From contig NC_085138.1 in the NCBI RefSeq assembly GCF_035046485.1, positions 31,773,115-31,837,114 on the forward strand: a stretch of 64,000 nt of DNA, written 5' to 3'. Positions 12,090 to 23,935 of this stretch are shown piece by piece. Numbering within the stretch: position 1 is the stretch's first letter; every line of letters starts with the position of its first letter. A model generated the notes under the pieces. It was not told the origin of the DNA and ran no database searches. It worked only from the letters and a program-made list of their open reading frames with translations. Position numbers and translations under genes: made by a program. The DNA comes from Aedes albopictus. Taxonomy: Eukaryota; Arthropoda; Insecta; Diptera; Culicidae.

Positions 12090-13234
12090 TTTTTAAATTG
12101 CTCCATGGATTCCTACTGAAATTACAGGAATTCGGTCTTAACACAGCGGTTTCCTCAAAAATTCTACTAGTGGTTTTTTGAAAAATTTCTTCAGCGCTTT
12201 CATCAATTCTTCCTAACTGAAATTCCTAGAAATTTTCATTAAGAGCTCTTTTGGGAAGATTTCCATGGATTCCTTCTAAAATTCCACCGGGGATTACTTC
12301 TGAAATTCTTCTGGAGATTCGTTTGAAAAAAATTCTCGGAAATTTCTCCGAGATTCCTTTATTAATTCTTTCGAAGAAAATCTTTTTTCTTAAAGAAATC
12401 CACCAGGGATTTTTTTTCCAGATTTTAATGAAAATTGCTGCAGGAATGTGTCTAGAAATTTCTCCATGGAATCATGAGTAAAATACTACATAAATTCCTC
12501 CAGAGATTCTTGCATACATAATTGCAGTGATTCAGGCATGATTTTTTTCTGGATTTCCTCTGGATTTTTCCATGTATTTCTTCAGAAATTTTTTCGACAT
12601 TTCTTCTCAGGATAACTCCATGAATTGCTCCACGAATTCTTCAAGGAGTTTATTTGGTAATGTTTCCTTTGAATTCCGTTAGGAATTTTTCTGGCAACAT
12701 CTCAAGAGTGTTTTTGAGGGATCTTTACAAAAGCCAATCTAGACGTTTCTCTCGGAATTTCTGCAGGATCTCTTTTAGAAATGTGAACGCAGATTTCGCT
12801 AGGATTGTTTTATAGGAAATTGATTGATTCATTGATTTGTCTTTATGAAAGAGACTTTCAGCCCTTGGCTGGTTCGTCTCTCTTATAGGAAATACTCTTT
12901 CTCTGAATAGTTTTTCAGAACTTTTTTTTTCAAAAAACCCTAAATAAACTTTTTTAGAAATACCACCAACGGTTTCTCGTGAAGTTTCATAATGAACTTC
13001 CACAGAAATTCCACCTGGGATTTCTTCATAAATTTTCCTGAGATTTCTTCAGAAATTTCTCCAGTGATTCACTCAAAAGTACTTCCTGAGATATCTACGA
13101 GTATTCTACTGGAGGTTTTTTTTTTAGAAATACTTTCAGAGATTTTCCAGAAACTCTTGCTTGGACTCGTTCAAAGACTCGTTTCCAGATACTTTTTTTT
13201 CTGAATTTTAAGAATTAATTCAGATTTTTTCAAA
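12090..13234. repeat. Degenerate TTCCTCCAGGAATTC-type repeat block
   Basis: Short diverged units built on GAATTCC and TTTCTCC-AGAAATT occur every 12-20 bases, the opposite orientation to the large array at 22936-30340. A fragment of the GAGACTTTCAGCCCTTGGCT repeat lies at 12820-12890. Open frames here are by-products of the repeat. Confidence 0.6.
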
Positions 13235-13256
13235 AGTTTTTAAATGAAGTTATTTT

Positions 13257-14935
13257 GAAGCAGTCAGTAGTGTGCGGTAGTTCGGCAGCAGCAAAGTTTC
13301 GCGCGCTGGCTTTGCTAGATTTTTGCGATTTTTTTTTTCTTCTCTCTGCGGGGCTCCGACGACGGGACGAGTGTGCGCGCGCCGTGGTTCGAGTCGGTTC
13401 CGAATTTTTCGCTTCCCATCGGCGCTAGTTTCCAATACACTTTTAGTTGATAATAAATATTTTCTTCCAGAGTGAAAAGTGATAGCTCGGGTTCGTCGGA
13501 TCGCGCGTCATCGTGTGGTCGTGGTGGGCTTTTTTATCTTGTGAGATTGCTGCTCCTTTGTTAATTTCTTTCTGGATGTCTCTCTTTTCATTATTTTATT
13601 TATTCATTATGTGTATATGTATCTTTTGAACATTTTGATCAAATTTGTATAGTTCGTCACCATGAGTGTCGACTTGTTTCTTGTTGTCAATGTCGAAAGT
13701 TGCATCTTGAAAATTATCTCTTTCACTTTGTCTATCATGTATCTATTTGTGTATATTTCTCATATGAGTCCGTCTTGGTTCGTCGTTGCATCGCGTCGTC
13801 GTCCTGTGTGCGTGCTTATCTTCGTACGGGGCGGTTAAGTTTGTTTTTGGAGGCAAAGTGAAAGTGCCGCTTTTTTCATTCGAATCGGCCGCGTCGTCGT
13901 CGACAATTTGAATGTGCACATCGTCGTACCCGTGTGTTGTTGTAGCGGTTCAGTGTGATTTCGAGGCCAGTTAGTGGAAGATGCTGCAGCATATATGCAC
14001 TGGACACTTCGAAGGATGTTTATTGGTGAGCTCGTTCCATTTTATCATAATAATTAATGCTAAAGGATGTATAAAATTCTGCTCTGGTTTTTGTGTATTT
14101 ATCTAACAAATATTGAAAAGTTCGTCACGTCATGTGTCGGCGCTAGTTCCAAATGCACATTTAGTAGATAATAAATATTTTTCTTTCATTTTTTGCATGT
14201 ACACAAAAATTTGAATGGTTCGTCATCTTCGGTGTCGACATTTGTAATATTTTAGTCTAAATGAATAAATGTTTTGACTCAAATAAAGGTTGCATGAATT
14301 TCTGGAAAAAAGAGAGGGTCGGTAAAAGATAGACGGTGAACCATGCGGTAAGATGTTTCTGATTTATTTATCCCGTGTTATTTTGTTAATACTTGTGAAT
14401 TGATCGCGTTTAGCATTGTCTCGCGCGGAAACGCAAACTACAGATGCGTCGGTATTTAGCATTGTATTCTCCTTAGTTGCGAATGAATAACTTATGTAGG
14501 GTGAGTTTTGAGGCACAATAGATCGCGTTCGTCGTCCACGGTTTAGAAGGGTATTTCTTCTTGAGCGCATTATTAATCGCGAATCAAAACATGACATTCG
14601 TTTACCACGATGAAATCCTCAACATATCTCCATTTCCCCTGTCCAAACTCCTAGTGATTTCTCGTAGTAACGCAGAGAATTCCTCGGTTATTGGCCTAAG
14701 CGAGAATCACGTCATCACTTCCTTCCCTATCCTCAATTGACCTGCATTCGGACGCGGCCGGCGCTGGTATTGCTTATTGAAAAGTATTGGGATTCCAGCA
14801 TTTACACAATGAAGAGAAAGCTAATCCCAAGCACCATCTGTTGGTTCATTATGTAAATGCAGTTGTCCTTGCAATAACAGAGGAGCAACCGCGGGCGGTC
14901 AATCATGCTCATGCTCATGCTCATGCTCATGCTCA
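13257..14935 (+). mobile_element. Non-LTR retrotransposon-like insertion with 22-bp TSD
   Basis: An exact 22-bp direct repeat (13235-13256 and 14936-14957) flanks a 1,679-bp GC-richer segment. The segment ends in a TCATGC tandem tail (14904-14935). A long TSD plus a simple 3' tail is the mark of target-primed insertion by a LINE. The 5' start GAAGCAGTCAGTAGTGTGCG resembles full-length LINE leaders of the jockey/I type. An internal repeat occurs at about 13419-13470 and 14142-14190, sharing TCGGCGCTAGTT and TTGATAATAAATATTT-like text. No reverse-transcriptase frame is present, so it is a non-autonomous or internally deleted derivative. Confidence 0.75.
14904..14935 (+). repeat. TCATGC hexanucleotide tail
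   Basis: Just over five copies of TCATGC lie directly against the downstream target duplication. It reads as the 3' tail of the insertion rather than an independent microsatellite. Confidence 0.85.
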
Positions 14936-14957
14936 GTTTTTAAATGAAGTTATTTTT

Positions 14958-15211
14958 TAGAAATGTATCTAAACTTTAAAAAATCTGCAGATGTTCCTTC
15001 GCAATTTCTTCCAAGAGTTCCAAAGGATTTTTTTTAGAAATTGCTCCTGCAGCTCCGTCAGAAATTTCTTCTGCGATTCCATCGGTAATTCCTGCAAGAA
15101 TTGTTTCAGATATTCCCCAGGATTTTTTAAAGAAATTTTCCAAAAATTACACCAGAAATTGATGAATCAATACTATTGTTGGAATAAATTCACGGAGAAA
15201 CACAGTGCTTG
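14958..15211. repeat. Degenerate GAATTCC repeat
   Basis: Continuation of the block at 12090-13234 beyond the LINE-like insertion, with the same 12-20 base texture. Confidence 0.55.
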
Positions 15212-15370
15212 GGCTCTACCCCATTTGGCGTAATGCCATTTGGCATAAAAGCCGTATTATTCCAAACGGCATTAGGTCAAAGGGCCGTTATAGCAAATGG
15301 CCTTTATGTCAAATGGCATTATGCCAAACGGCGTTATGCCAAATGGCATTATGCCAAATGGGGTAGAGCC
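15212..15370. mobile_element. MITE built of GCCAAATGGCATTAT units
   Basis: The ends are 18-bp inverted repeats, GGCTCTACCCCATTTGGC and its complement. The 159-bp interior consists of repeats of GCCAAATGGCATTATGCC or variants, each of which can itself form a hairpin. It is non-coding. I cannot define a target duplication securely. Confidence 0.75.
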
Positions 15371-15830
15371 TTTATAACTTACTTATATTTTTGTATTATT
15401 TTGGTGATTTCACAGCTGCTCTTTCAACTAAAACAACTAATTAATCAAGCCTATTTACTACAGGGGTTCCTTCTCTGCTTATTGTGCATGCGAAGAGAAC
15501 TAATCTGACTGGATTCAGAACAATAGAGGTGAAATTCAATACGTGCTATCAACAAATTATTGCTTGCGGTTCTCGAGCGAACCTAATTATATTGGATTTG
15601 GACATTCAGGGGTTCTCAAATTATAAGTCGGTTGTTTCACCAGCTCTATCATCTTGCTACGTAACGCAGTAGTTACGGTAACAACTAGAAAGCATCCGTG
15701 AAGAAATCCCCTAAAAGCAACGCATTTGGAGCTGCTCAGATAAAAATCTTTCAATTTTTTGGGGAGATTATTGGACAAAAAGTACTTAAACAATTTGAAG
15801 TTAGCTCTGGATGAAATGTTTCAAGCTTCT
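15371..15830. other. No gene recognised
   Basis: Sequence of mixed composition with short unrelated frames. I see no repeat match within the window. Confidence 0.5.
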
Positions 15831-17150
15831 TTTTTTAATTTCTAGGAAAAAATGCATGATATATTTCTAACGAGATCCCTAAGAGATTACTGAAGATATT
15901 CGAAGATGAATTTCTGTCGATACCATTCCAAAAATGTAAACAGAAAATGCAGACAAAGATACTTGCGGAATTCTTTAAGAATTTTCTCAATGATTTTTTT
16001 GAGGATTTTTCATAATAATTTCTAATACATTTTCTTAAGCATTAAGGGATTAGTACTACTTGGAGTCTGTATGAAGCAAAAATCAAAACAAATCCTGGAG
16101 GAATTCTTCAGAGAACTACTGAAGAAATTACTGAAAAAAATTAATTGTTGAAGAAATTTTCGAAAGAATACAAAGAAAAGCTGGAGAACCCTCTCCAAAT
16201 ATTCATAGAAGTATATCTTGACAGTTTTTTTAAATGACATGGAATGCATTCTTTTTTCTGCAGGAATTTCTGATAGAATCTTTAGAGAAATCCCCAAAGC
16301 ATAACCGAAAGAAACGTCTCAACTAACCCTAAGCAATCCCTTCTGGAGGAATACCTGAAAGAACTACTAGAGAAACGATTGAACGACTTTCAGAAGAATC
16401 TAGTGATTAATATCGAATATCTAAAAAAAAAAATCCAACAATAATTTCTCAAAAAAAATTCTTGAAAAAAATTATTAATTTATAATTGAAATCTTTAAAG
16501 GAAATTAAAAAAAAACTCTCAGGCACTATAAAAATTATCTCCAAAAGTTGCACTCCGAGAAAAACTCCGAAAAAAATCTTGAATGGATTTCTGATAATAT
16601 TTCGGGCACTCCTCAAAAATGTTTCAAGAAATATATGCACGATCTTGAATAGCAATCCTGGAAGTGATATCCTAAATTATCACGCACTGAAGGAACCCTA
16701 GGGCCAGGTGGATTTCGGTTTTGGGAATCCCGTAAACTAGTTTCAGAATAAATCTTTTGGGAAATTTCTATAGAAACTTTAAGAATTTCCTGGAGTAATT
16801 CATGGAGAAATTTTCGAATACTTAGGTGAGAATGCATTCCAAAGGGATTCTCTCTGAAATGATTCTCGAAAATGCTCCAAAAATCTTCTTTCTATAAATT
16901 TATGAAAACGAATTGAGAACCTCTGAAAGAATTCCTAAAGGAATCTCTAGCGGTGCTCCTGGAGATCATCGCAAAAGGGAGAAGAAATACATTCTAAAAT
17001 AATTCTCAGGGTATTCTTCAGAGGAATTCTTACTGAACTCATAAAAGCACTTCCTGCAAGAATGCCCCTTTCACAATAATTAGAAAAAAATTGTGGCAAA
17101 AAAGTGATTTTTTTTTCAATGTTTCCAAGGAGGTGTGTTCCAGGCAGTCT
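15831..17150. repeat. Degenerate GAATTCC/GGAAATTC repeat block
   Basis: Heavily diverged units of the GGAATTCCTGGA type, A-rich, in plus orientation (GGAGGAATTC, GAAGAAATT). Frames of 60-90 codons here are repeat by-products. Confidence 0.5.
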
Positions 17151-17680
17151 CACAGGGGCGCCGAAATACCTTAGGCCAGAATAAAAAAGGATAATGCTAC
17201 TGTTTTCATGAATTCTGAGATTTCACTATACAGTATCTTAGGTTGATCATGTGTTTTTAACGTTCTTCAATATTCTCAAAAAAAGATCTAACTAAATTGT
17301 TTTGATTATTTATCATGGCGTTACCTGGGAGTTTATCTCCTACTTTATTTTGAGATGCCATTTTTATTTTTTAACAAACAAAGCAAAATGAATAAGCTTT
17401 AAAAAAACTATTGAAGGTTTATTTCCGAAAAATTTTAAACATTCCTACTGAAGAATGGCTTGATGTTATTTCCGAGGATTTTCTTCGTTTTTATTGAAAT
17501 AATGTACAGTATTGACAAACAGTGTTTCATAAGTAAAATATTCAGATGATGCTCTTTCAGTTCATACAATAGTTATTTCCTGTAAATGTTTCATTGGGCT
17601 TAGACTCTTGTAAAGCTAGCAGAAACCATTCAAGTAGTATTAACACAGGACAAAAGTATCTGTGAGTTTTTTTTTTTTAT
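17151..17680. other. AT-rich spacer, no gene recognised
   Basis: AT-rich text without the GAATTCC texture. There is no coding motif or inverted terminal repeat. Confidence 0.5.
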
Positions 17681-18660
17681 TTTTATTCCACGAATTCCTT
17701 TGCAAATTTCATCAGGAGTTTTCTTGGAATTTTATGCTGTGTTTCTTTAAGAATATCTTTCAAAAACTCTTTCAGAAATTCCTCTAGGGATTTCTTCGAA
17801 AAATTCACAAAGAATTTCCCCAGAAATTCTCGCAGAATCTTCTTCATGGATTCTTTAAAAAAAAAATAAAAAAATAGGAGATTTCTCAAATTTTCTCAAA
17901 GGTTCCGTTAGAAAATCCTTCAGAGAGGCTTTCAGGAAGTTATATAGGATTTTATTCAGAAACTAGTCAAACGATTCCTCCTAATATACCTTCAAGGACT
18001 TTATTAGATAATCTTCCATAGTTTTCTTAAGAAATTTCCGCGGATATATTTTGTCTTAAAAATTTTCATAGAGATTTCGGCAAGACTTATAGGTTTCTAC
18101 AGTCAAACTTTTATGAAATCTCATAGAAAATCCTGCAAAGATTCCTTTAAAAATCTCTCCAGAGATTTCTTCATAAATGCCACTGCAAATTCTTTAAGAA
18201 ATTCTTCCAGGATTTTTTTTTTTCAATCTTCTATAATTCCTTTAGACATTCCATCAAATTTTCCTTTATAAAGTCTGGATTTCTTTGGGAAGCAAAAATT
18301 CCTCACAAAGCTTACAAAATATTCCGTTTAATCCTTACGAAATTATTCCTTGTTCACTAGAGATTGCTCTATGAATATCTTCAGGAATTTCTCCAGGGAT
18401 TTCTTTATAAAACCTTCTAGAGATTTTTTTTTAAATCATCCAGATATTCCTCAAGACACTTTTTCTTGGATTCTTTTGAAAACTTTTCTACGTGTTCTTA
18501 CAGAAATTCTTCCAAGTGCAAAAAATCTTACAAGCATTCTTACAGGCATGTCTTTATGATAACTCCATAAACTCCATGGAAATTCATGCTGACATGTCTC
18601 TCGAAATTTTCATCAGGTATTCCCTCAATTATTCCTCCAGATATTCTTGCATAGGGACAC
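17681..18660. repeat. Degenerate TTCCTCCAGGAATTC-type repeat block
   Basis: Diverged units such as AAATTCCTC and AGGGATTTCTT in the minus orientation relative to 22936-30340. No genuine coding sequence. Confidence 0.55.
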
Positions 18661-20155
18661 CGAAGTTTAGAAACCTTGGGTAACTAACTTTGAGTTTACT
18701 ATGACAGTACTGCCCTCCGAGTACTTTTTTGAAATTCTTTTTTTTTTTGAGTTAACATATAGAGTATTAGAACACTTTGGTGTTCGAGTAAGGGAAGTAT
18801 GATTTAGATTAATGTTTTCTATAAACAATTTATTTTGTCTCTACCGATGCCACTGTGCAATCCAAATTGAACATCGGTGCTTTTTTCTATCGTTTCAATT
18901 TCGATTCCGTCATTCCACACATAGCGACTGGGAACTGACTTTAATAAAGAACGCGGCACAGCAGCAGTGGAAGCGCTTTCCAGGAAGCGCACTCCATCTC
19001 AATGAATTTTAATTATAAATCTAACCAATCAAGCCGGCGACGGACGTCGACTACGGGGCAATCGACAACCTTCCATACAGCCCAGCAACTGGAAGGTAAA
19101 TTTTTCGCGCAAACATCCAGCCCCAATTCACAATGCCTCGCTTAATTAACACTGGGACTACAACGACGACGACGGGCAAACATGAATAATTGAATGGAAC
19201 CTTAAAAATAACTGTGATTCCGCTCGTTCGGCCCCTCAGATACATTACACAAGTCAGCAGTCGGACAGTCGCAGTTCTGCATCCCTTCCAGAAGGCATAT
19301 CTTCGCCCCTCGAGGGGACCTGCACATAATTGATCAACTTGTTACCTATCTACAGAATGACACCCATCGGAATCAGCGGAATGCCATGCGCCGTCTGGTC
19401 CAGACAATCTCGAGCTGACAATTGATGGAGGGGGCCGAAGCGGGGACATTTCCAATTGACATGTTTGATGGGTGAGGTCGAACAGTGAAAAATTTCCAAT
19501 AGCTGTAGACGACGGATGACGGGGTCAGAAGTGCGGTGAGATTGTTCTGCGCTTATGTTTGATGAACTTTGAACGGCGAAAATTATAGTCATTTCTGATT
19601 TCGGTCGTTACTATTCAGGTGCGTCTCCTTTCTACTCCGAGTTGTAGCAAACATGTTATTTTGTTCCATTCCATATTTTGACTAAATTGACCCGGATCCC
19701 GTTTTGCAGACTCCGCTCTACACACATTACCAACAAACGACATCCTCATTTCAACGGCGGACTCAATCTCCATAATATACCGGTTTATTCTAATGCGACA
19801 TCAATTTTTCAAACTCATTACCGTCAATCCCAGTCATAGTCAGTCGTCGTTCCCGGCTGAGCTCGTCACATCAATTTTTGGGCGAGCGCATGACTCAACG
19901 AGACCCCCCTTGGGAAAGAGCGGCCTCATCGTGTCCACGGAACCCACATTCAGCTTCCTTTTTGTGGAAATCGTCAACTCCCTCGGTTTCCATCTATAGC
20001 TGTGCTGTAACAAAACGAAGCAGCAGGGGCGAACAATTTGGGGAGAAAACGTCACCACAAGATGAGTGACGTTAAAACTTATCTTCCGTCGAATAGCGTG
20101 TCAGAAAAATCAAAATCTATAATGTGACTCCTCATTGAATGCTAAACGCTAAAGC
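18661..20155. other. Low-repeat region, no gene identified
   Basis: About 1.5 kb of comparatively GC-rich DNA that shares no repeat with the rest of the window. Frames are under 85 codons and lack family motifs. It could hold regulatory DNA or an untranslated exon, but nothing in the sequence proves that. Confidence 0.45.
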
Positions 20156-20219
20156 GTTTTCAGCACTAGCGTGCACAGGGGGGGGCAAGAGGGGGCACTT
20201 GCCCCCCCCTTCTATAAAA

Positions 20220-22900
20220 AATTATATGCACCATTTTTGCAATTCTTGCACCTTGGATCTTACCTCGCAATGTTGAGAATCACTGAGCCATGGTGCTCCA
20301 TTGACACATACAATTTCTTAGTATCTCATGCACAACCATGATGTTCTCAGAATCATCTATGCTAAACTCACGCACCATCTTCTAACTAATCAGTGATGTC
20401 AGCACCATATTCGAATAACATGCACCATTTTGGCATTTCGTATTCCAAAACTGTATTCCATGTACGTGAACCATGGTGACTTCGGCACCACATTGAATTC
20501 TAAGCACCATTTTTGCAATTCGTGCACCTAACGAGTATCACTGAATAACAGTGACGACTAATACAGCACACTAACATCATGAACCTTCTTCAAAGCTTTC
20601 AATACACCATCATGATGTCCACAGAATGATCTAGGTATCCACGTATTATGATGATCGCATGAAATGTCTTTTTATCAATTAAGTATCTAAAACTTCATAC
20701 TGATATGCACCATCATGAAACTTCATGCACCATCACAGCTCTTCAAGCACCATTTCAGCGTTTATCATATCATCTAGGCATCTAAAGCACCGTAATGCCG
20801 TGAGCATCACATAAAATACATTTTTTTGTATGCTATGCACCATTTTTGCAATTCGTGCACCTTACCATATTGATAAGCTTTGAAAAACGGTGACAACTAA
20901 TGCATCATCTAGCATCATGCACCTTCTTCAAAGCTTTCCAACCACCATTTTGGCATTCACTATATCATCTAGGCATCTTATGCACCATTATGATGTGGTT
21001 CACAAGTGAATTTGATGCACCATTTTGACATTTCGCATACAAAATAGCATTCCTTGTTCCTGGTCTATGTTGGTTTCTGTGCCGTATTGAGTTTCCTGCA
21101 CCATTTTTGCAATTCGTGCACCTACATATGGAATTTGTTGAGTATAACTGAATCATGGTAAAACTAATGCACCATACAAACATCATGTAGCTCCTTTGCA
21201 TTCCATGATGATCACATAAATATCTAAGCACCATCTCACGCGTCATCTAAGCATTTAATTCACATTTGAATTTCATAAGCTCCATTTTGCCATATCGTAC
21301 ACCAAATTGTATTCCATGTACCTGATCCATGTTGACTTCCGCACCACATTGAATTCTATGCATCATTTTTGCAATTCTTGCATTTTGGGCCTAATCACCC
21401 AATGTTGAGAATCACTGAATCATGGTGGCAACAAATGCACCCCTGATACATGCACATCCATGATGTTCTCAGAATCATTTTTAGGCTAAACTCAAGCACC
21501 ATCTTTTAACTAATCAGTGATGCCAGCACCATATTCGAATAACATGCACCATTTTTGCATTTCGTATTCCAAAACTGTAATCCATGTACGTGAACCATGG
21601 TGACTTCGGCACCACATTGAATTCCAAGCACCATTTTTGCTATTCGTACACCTAGCCATACACAATGTCGAGTGTCGCTGAATAACGGTGACAACTAATA
21701 CAGCACACTAACTGTTGCGGTGTATTCGCACGCGGTGGAATAGAGTATCCCATTTTTGGCAACACGGTAGTTTATCTTGCTGATAGGGCGGAGATGTAGA
21801 TCTAGGTAGGATGGTAGGACAATAATCAAAACAAAACAGAATTGCAAAGTGATCAATATATCGAGTTCGAAGTCAATTCGATTTGCTAAAATAATTAATT
21901 ATTTTGCTACATATAACATTGAATTCGACAGTAAGTACACTTTATTACTGATACTAGACACTTAAATATAACAAATAACACTTAAATTGTACAGGAACAC
22001 GATTGATTACACACGATTAAAGTTGTTACGACAGAACGGATTAGTTACACGAAGGACAAGTAAATGTAAGTAAAATGTAACCTAAATGAATCTGAAAACG
22101 AATTAAAATAATGAATTTCAGCTTATAGCTAACTCATACCCCAAAGACAGAGTTTGCTAATAGGAGGTCCGAAGAAATCCGTACTTGTAGCAACACTAAC
22201 ATCATGTACCTTCTTCAAAGCGTCCACAGAATGAACTAGGTATCCACGCATTATGCTGTTCTCATGCACTATCTTTTAATCAACTAGAAATCAAATGCAT
22301 CATACTGATATGCACCATCGTTAAATTTCATGCACCATCAAAGCTTTCCGAGCACCATTTCAGCGTTTATCTAGGCATCTGATGCACCATTATGTTGTGA
22401 GCATCACATAAAATACTTTTATTTTGTATTCTATGCACCATTTTTGCAATTCGTGCACCTAACCATGCAACATGTTGATAATGTTTGAACAACGACGACA
22501 ACTAATGCAGCACACTAGCATCATACGCCTTCTTCAAAGCTTTTCATGCACCATTTTGGCATTCATTATACCATCTAGGTATCTTATGCACCATTATGAT
22601 GTGGTTTACATTTGAATTTGATGCACCATTTTGGCATTCCGCATACAAAATAGTATTCCACGTACCTGGAACATGTTGATTTCTGTGGCACATTGAATTT
22701 CCTGCACCTTTGCACGAATTGCATGTGCACATTAATATGAAACATGACGAGTATAACAGAATCATAGCTAATGCACCATTCATACACCATTCATGATGTT
22801 CACAGAATCATCCAGACACCATCTCACGCACCATCTTTGAATCAAATATGTGTCTAATTGCGAAATAATGCACCATCGTTAAATTTTATGCATTACTAAA
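20220..22900 (+). repeat. GCACCAT satellite with ~1.12 kb higher-order units
   Basis: The motif GCACCATTTTTGCAATTCGT and shorter GCACCAT units recur every 20-60 bases. Longer blocks repeat at a fixed distance. Text around 20421 recurs near 21541, and text at 20979 recurs near 22587 once the 488-bp LTR-plus-TSD insertion is removed. That gives about 1.12 kb and roughly two higher-order copies. It belongs to the 20164-30765 element, since GCACCAT also appears at its right end. Confidence 0.8.
21713..22195. mobile_element. Solo LTR, possibly BEL/Pao type
   Basis: A 483-bp segment starts TGTTGCGG and ends GCAACA. It is flanked by the 5-bp duplication CTAAC (21708-21712 and 22196-22200) and interrupts the GCACCAT satellite. 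There is no internal coding region, so it is the product of recombination between two LTRs. The BEL/Pao suggestion rests only on the TGTTGCGG start and the 5-bp TSD. Orientation is not determined. Confidence 0.75.
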
Positions 22901-23401
22901 GCTTTCAATGCGTAATCGTGGCGTATATCTGTAGTAATCCGTGAAGGCATTCCAGGAGAAATCCCTGGAGAAATTTCAGGAGGAATCCTTGAAGGACTTT
23001 CTGGAGGAATCCCTGAAGGCATTACTAAAGAAGTGCTTGAAAGAATTCTTGAACGTAGCTCTCAAAAACTGAAAGAGGAGTCTAGAGAAATTCCTGTAGA
23101 ATTTGCAGGACAAACTACCAAAAGAATTGCTGGAAAAATTATTGAAGGAATTCCCTGGAGGCATTTCTAAAGGAATCTTCAGAGAAATTCGTGAGAGAAT
23201 TCATGGAGGAATTTGTGGAGAAATATTTTGAAAAACTCCTGGACAAATTTCTGAAAGTGTTCCAGCAGGGGCTCATTAACGAACCCCTGGAGTAAACTCT
23301 GGAGGCATTCCTGGAAGAAACCCTGGAGAAATTCCTGGAAGAATTTCTGGAGGATTCTCTGAAGGCATTCCTGAAGGAATCCTTGGGAGAATTCCTAGAG
23401 G

Positions 23402-23935
23402 CAATGATGCAAATTATCACCTCACTAGTGCTCATCACAACTCATCAACTGTATATTTATCGCGTGCGATTGAACTGTGCACTGATCAGCGTTGACCAGC
23501 AGCAAAGAGGTGGCAAAACGAACATGATGTAAATCACAAACGATTTTGCACACATCTGACTGTGCCGCCACACGCTCGCCCGAACAACCGAACCATACCG
23601 AATAGGTTGGTTTGCGAAGCTACGGCACGAACGCTCGACACGCACACAGAAGCAACATTCGCATGTACCGATACCATACTAATAAAGCTTCCAGCCAACG
23701 ATGCTTCGCGATAAGCTGTCGAAAAGCATCGAAAGCGATGAAAAGAGATGCTTGGCTAGAACGCAACGGCTCAACGGCGAAAAGGAAGAGTCAACTATGC
23801 TGATCAGTGTTGAATCCGTTCGTGTGCTACTCGTATGGGAGGTTGATTGAATAAAGCGAGGATGGGTGAAAACGTATTCGTTGTCGAAAGCAAATCGCAT
23901 CATTTCGCGAATGTTTTCATCAAATAGCAAGCTTG
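23402..23935. mobile_element. hAT-like 534-bp insertion in the array
   Basis: Unique, GC-richer sequence interrupts the array and is flanked by CCTAGAGG on both sides (23394-23401 and 23936-23943). The ends CAATGATGCAAATT and, reversed, CAAGCTTGCTATTT are only weakly inverted. The 8-bp TSD suggests hAT, although CCTAGAGG is itself frequent in the array. Short frames inside show no motif. Confidence 0.6.

Noticed and set aside
19793..20058. Overlapping frames on both strands in the low-repeat region
   Set aside because: They are under 75 codons, lack motifs and have no splice or start context that favours either one.
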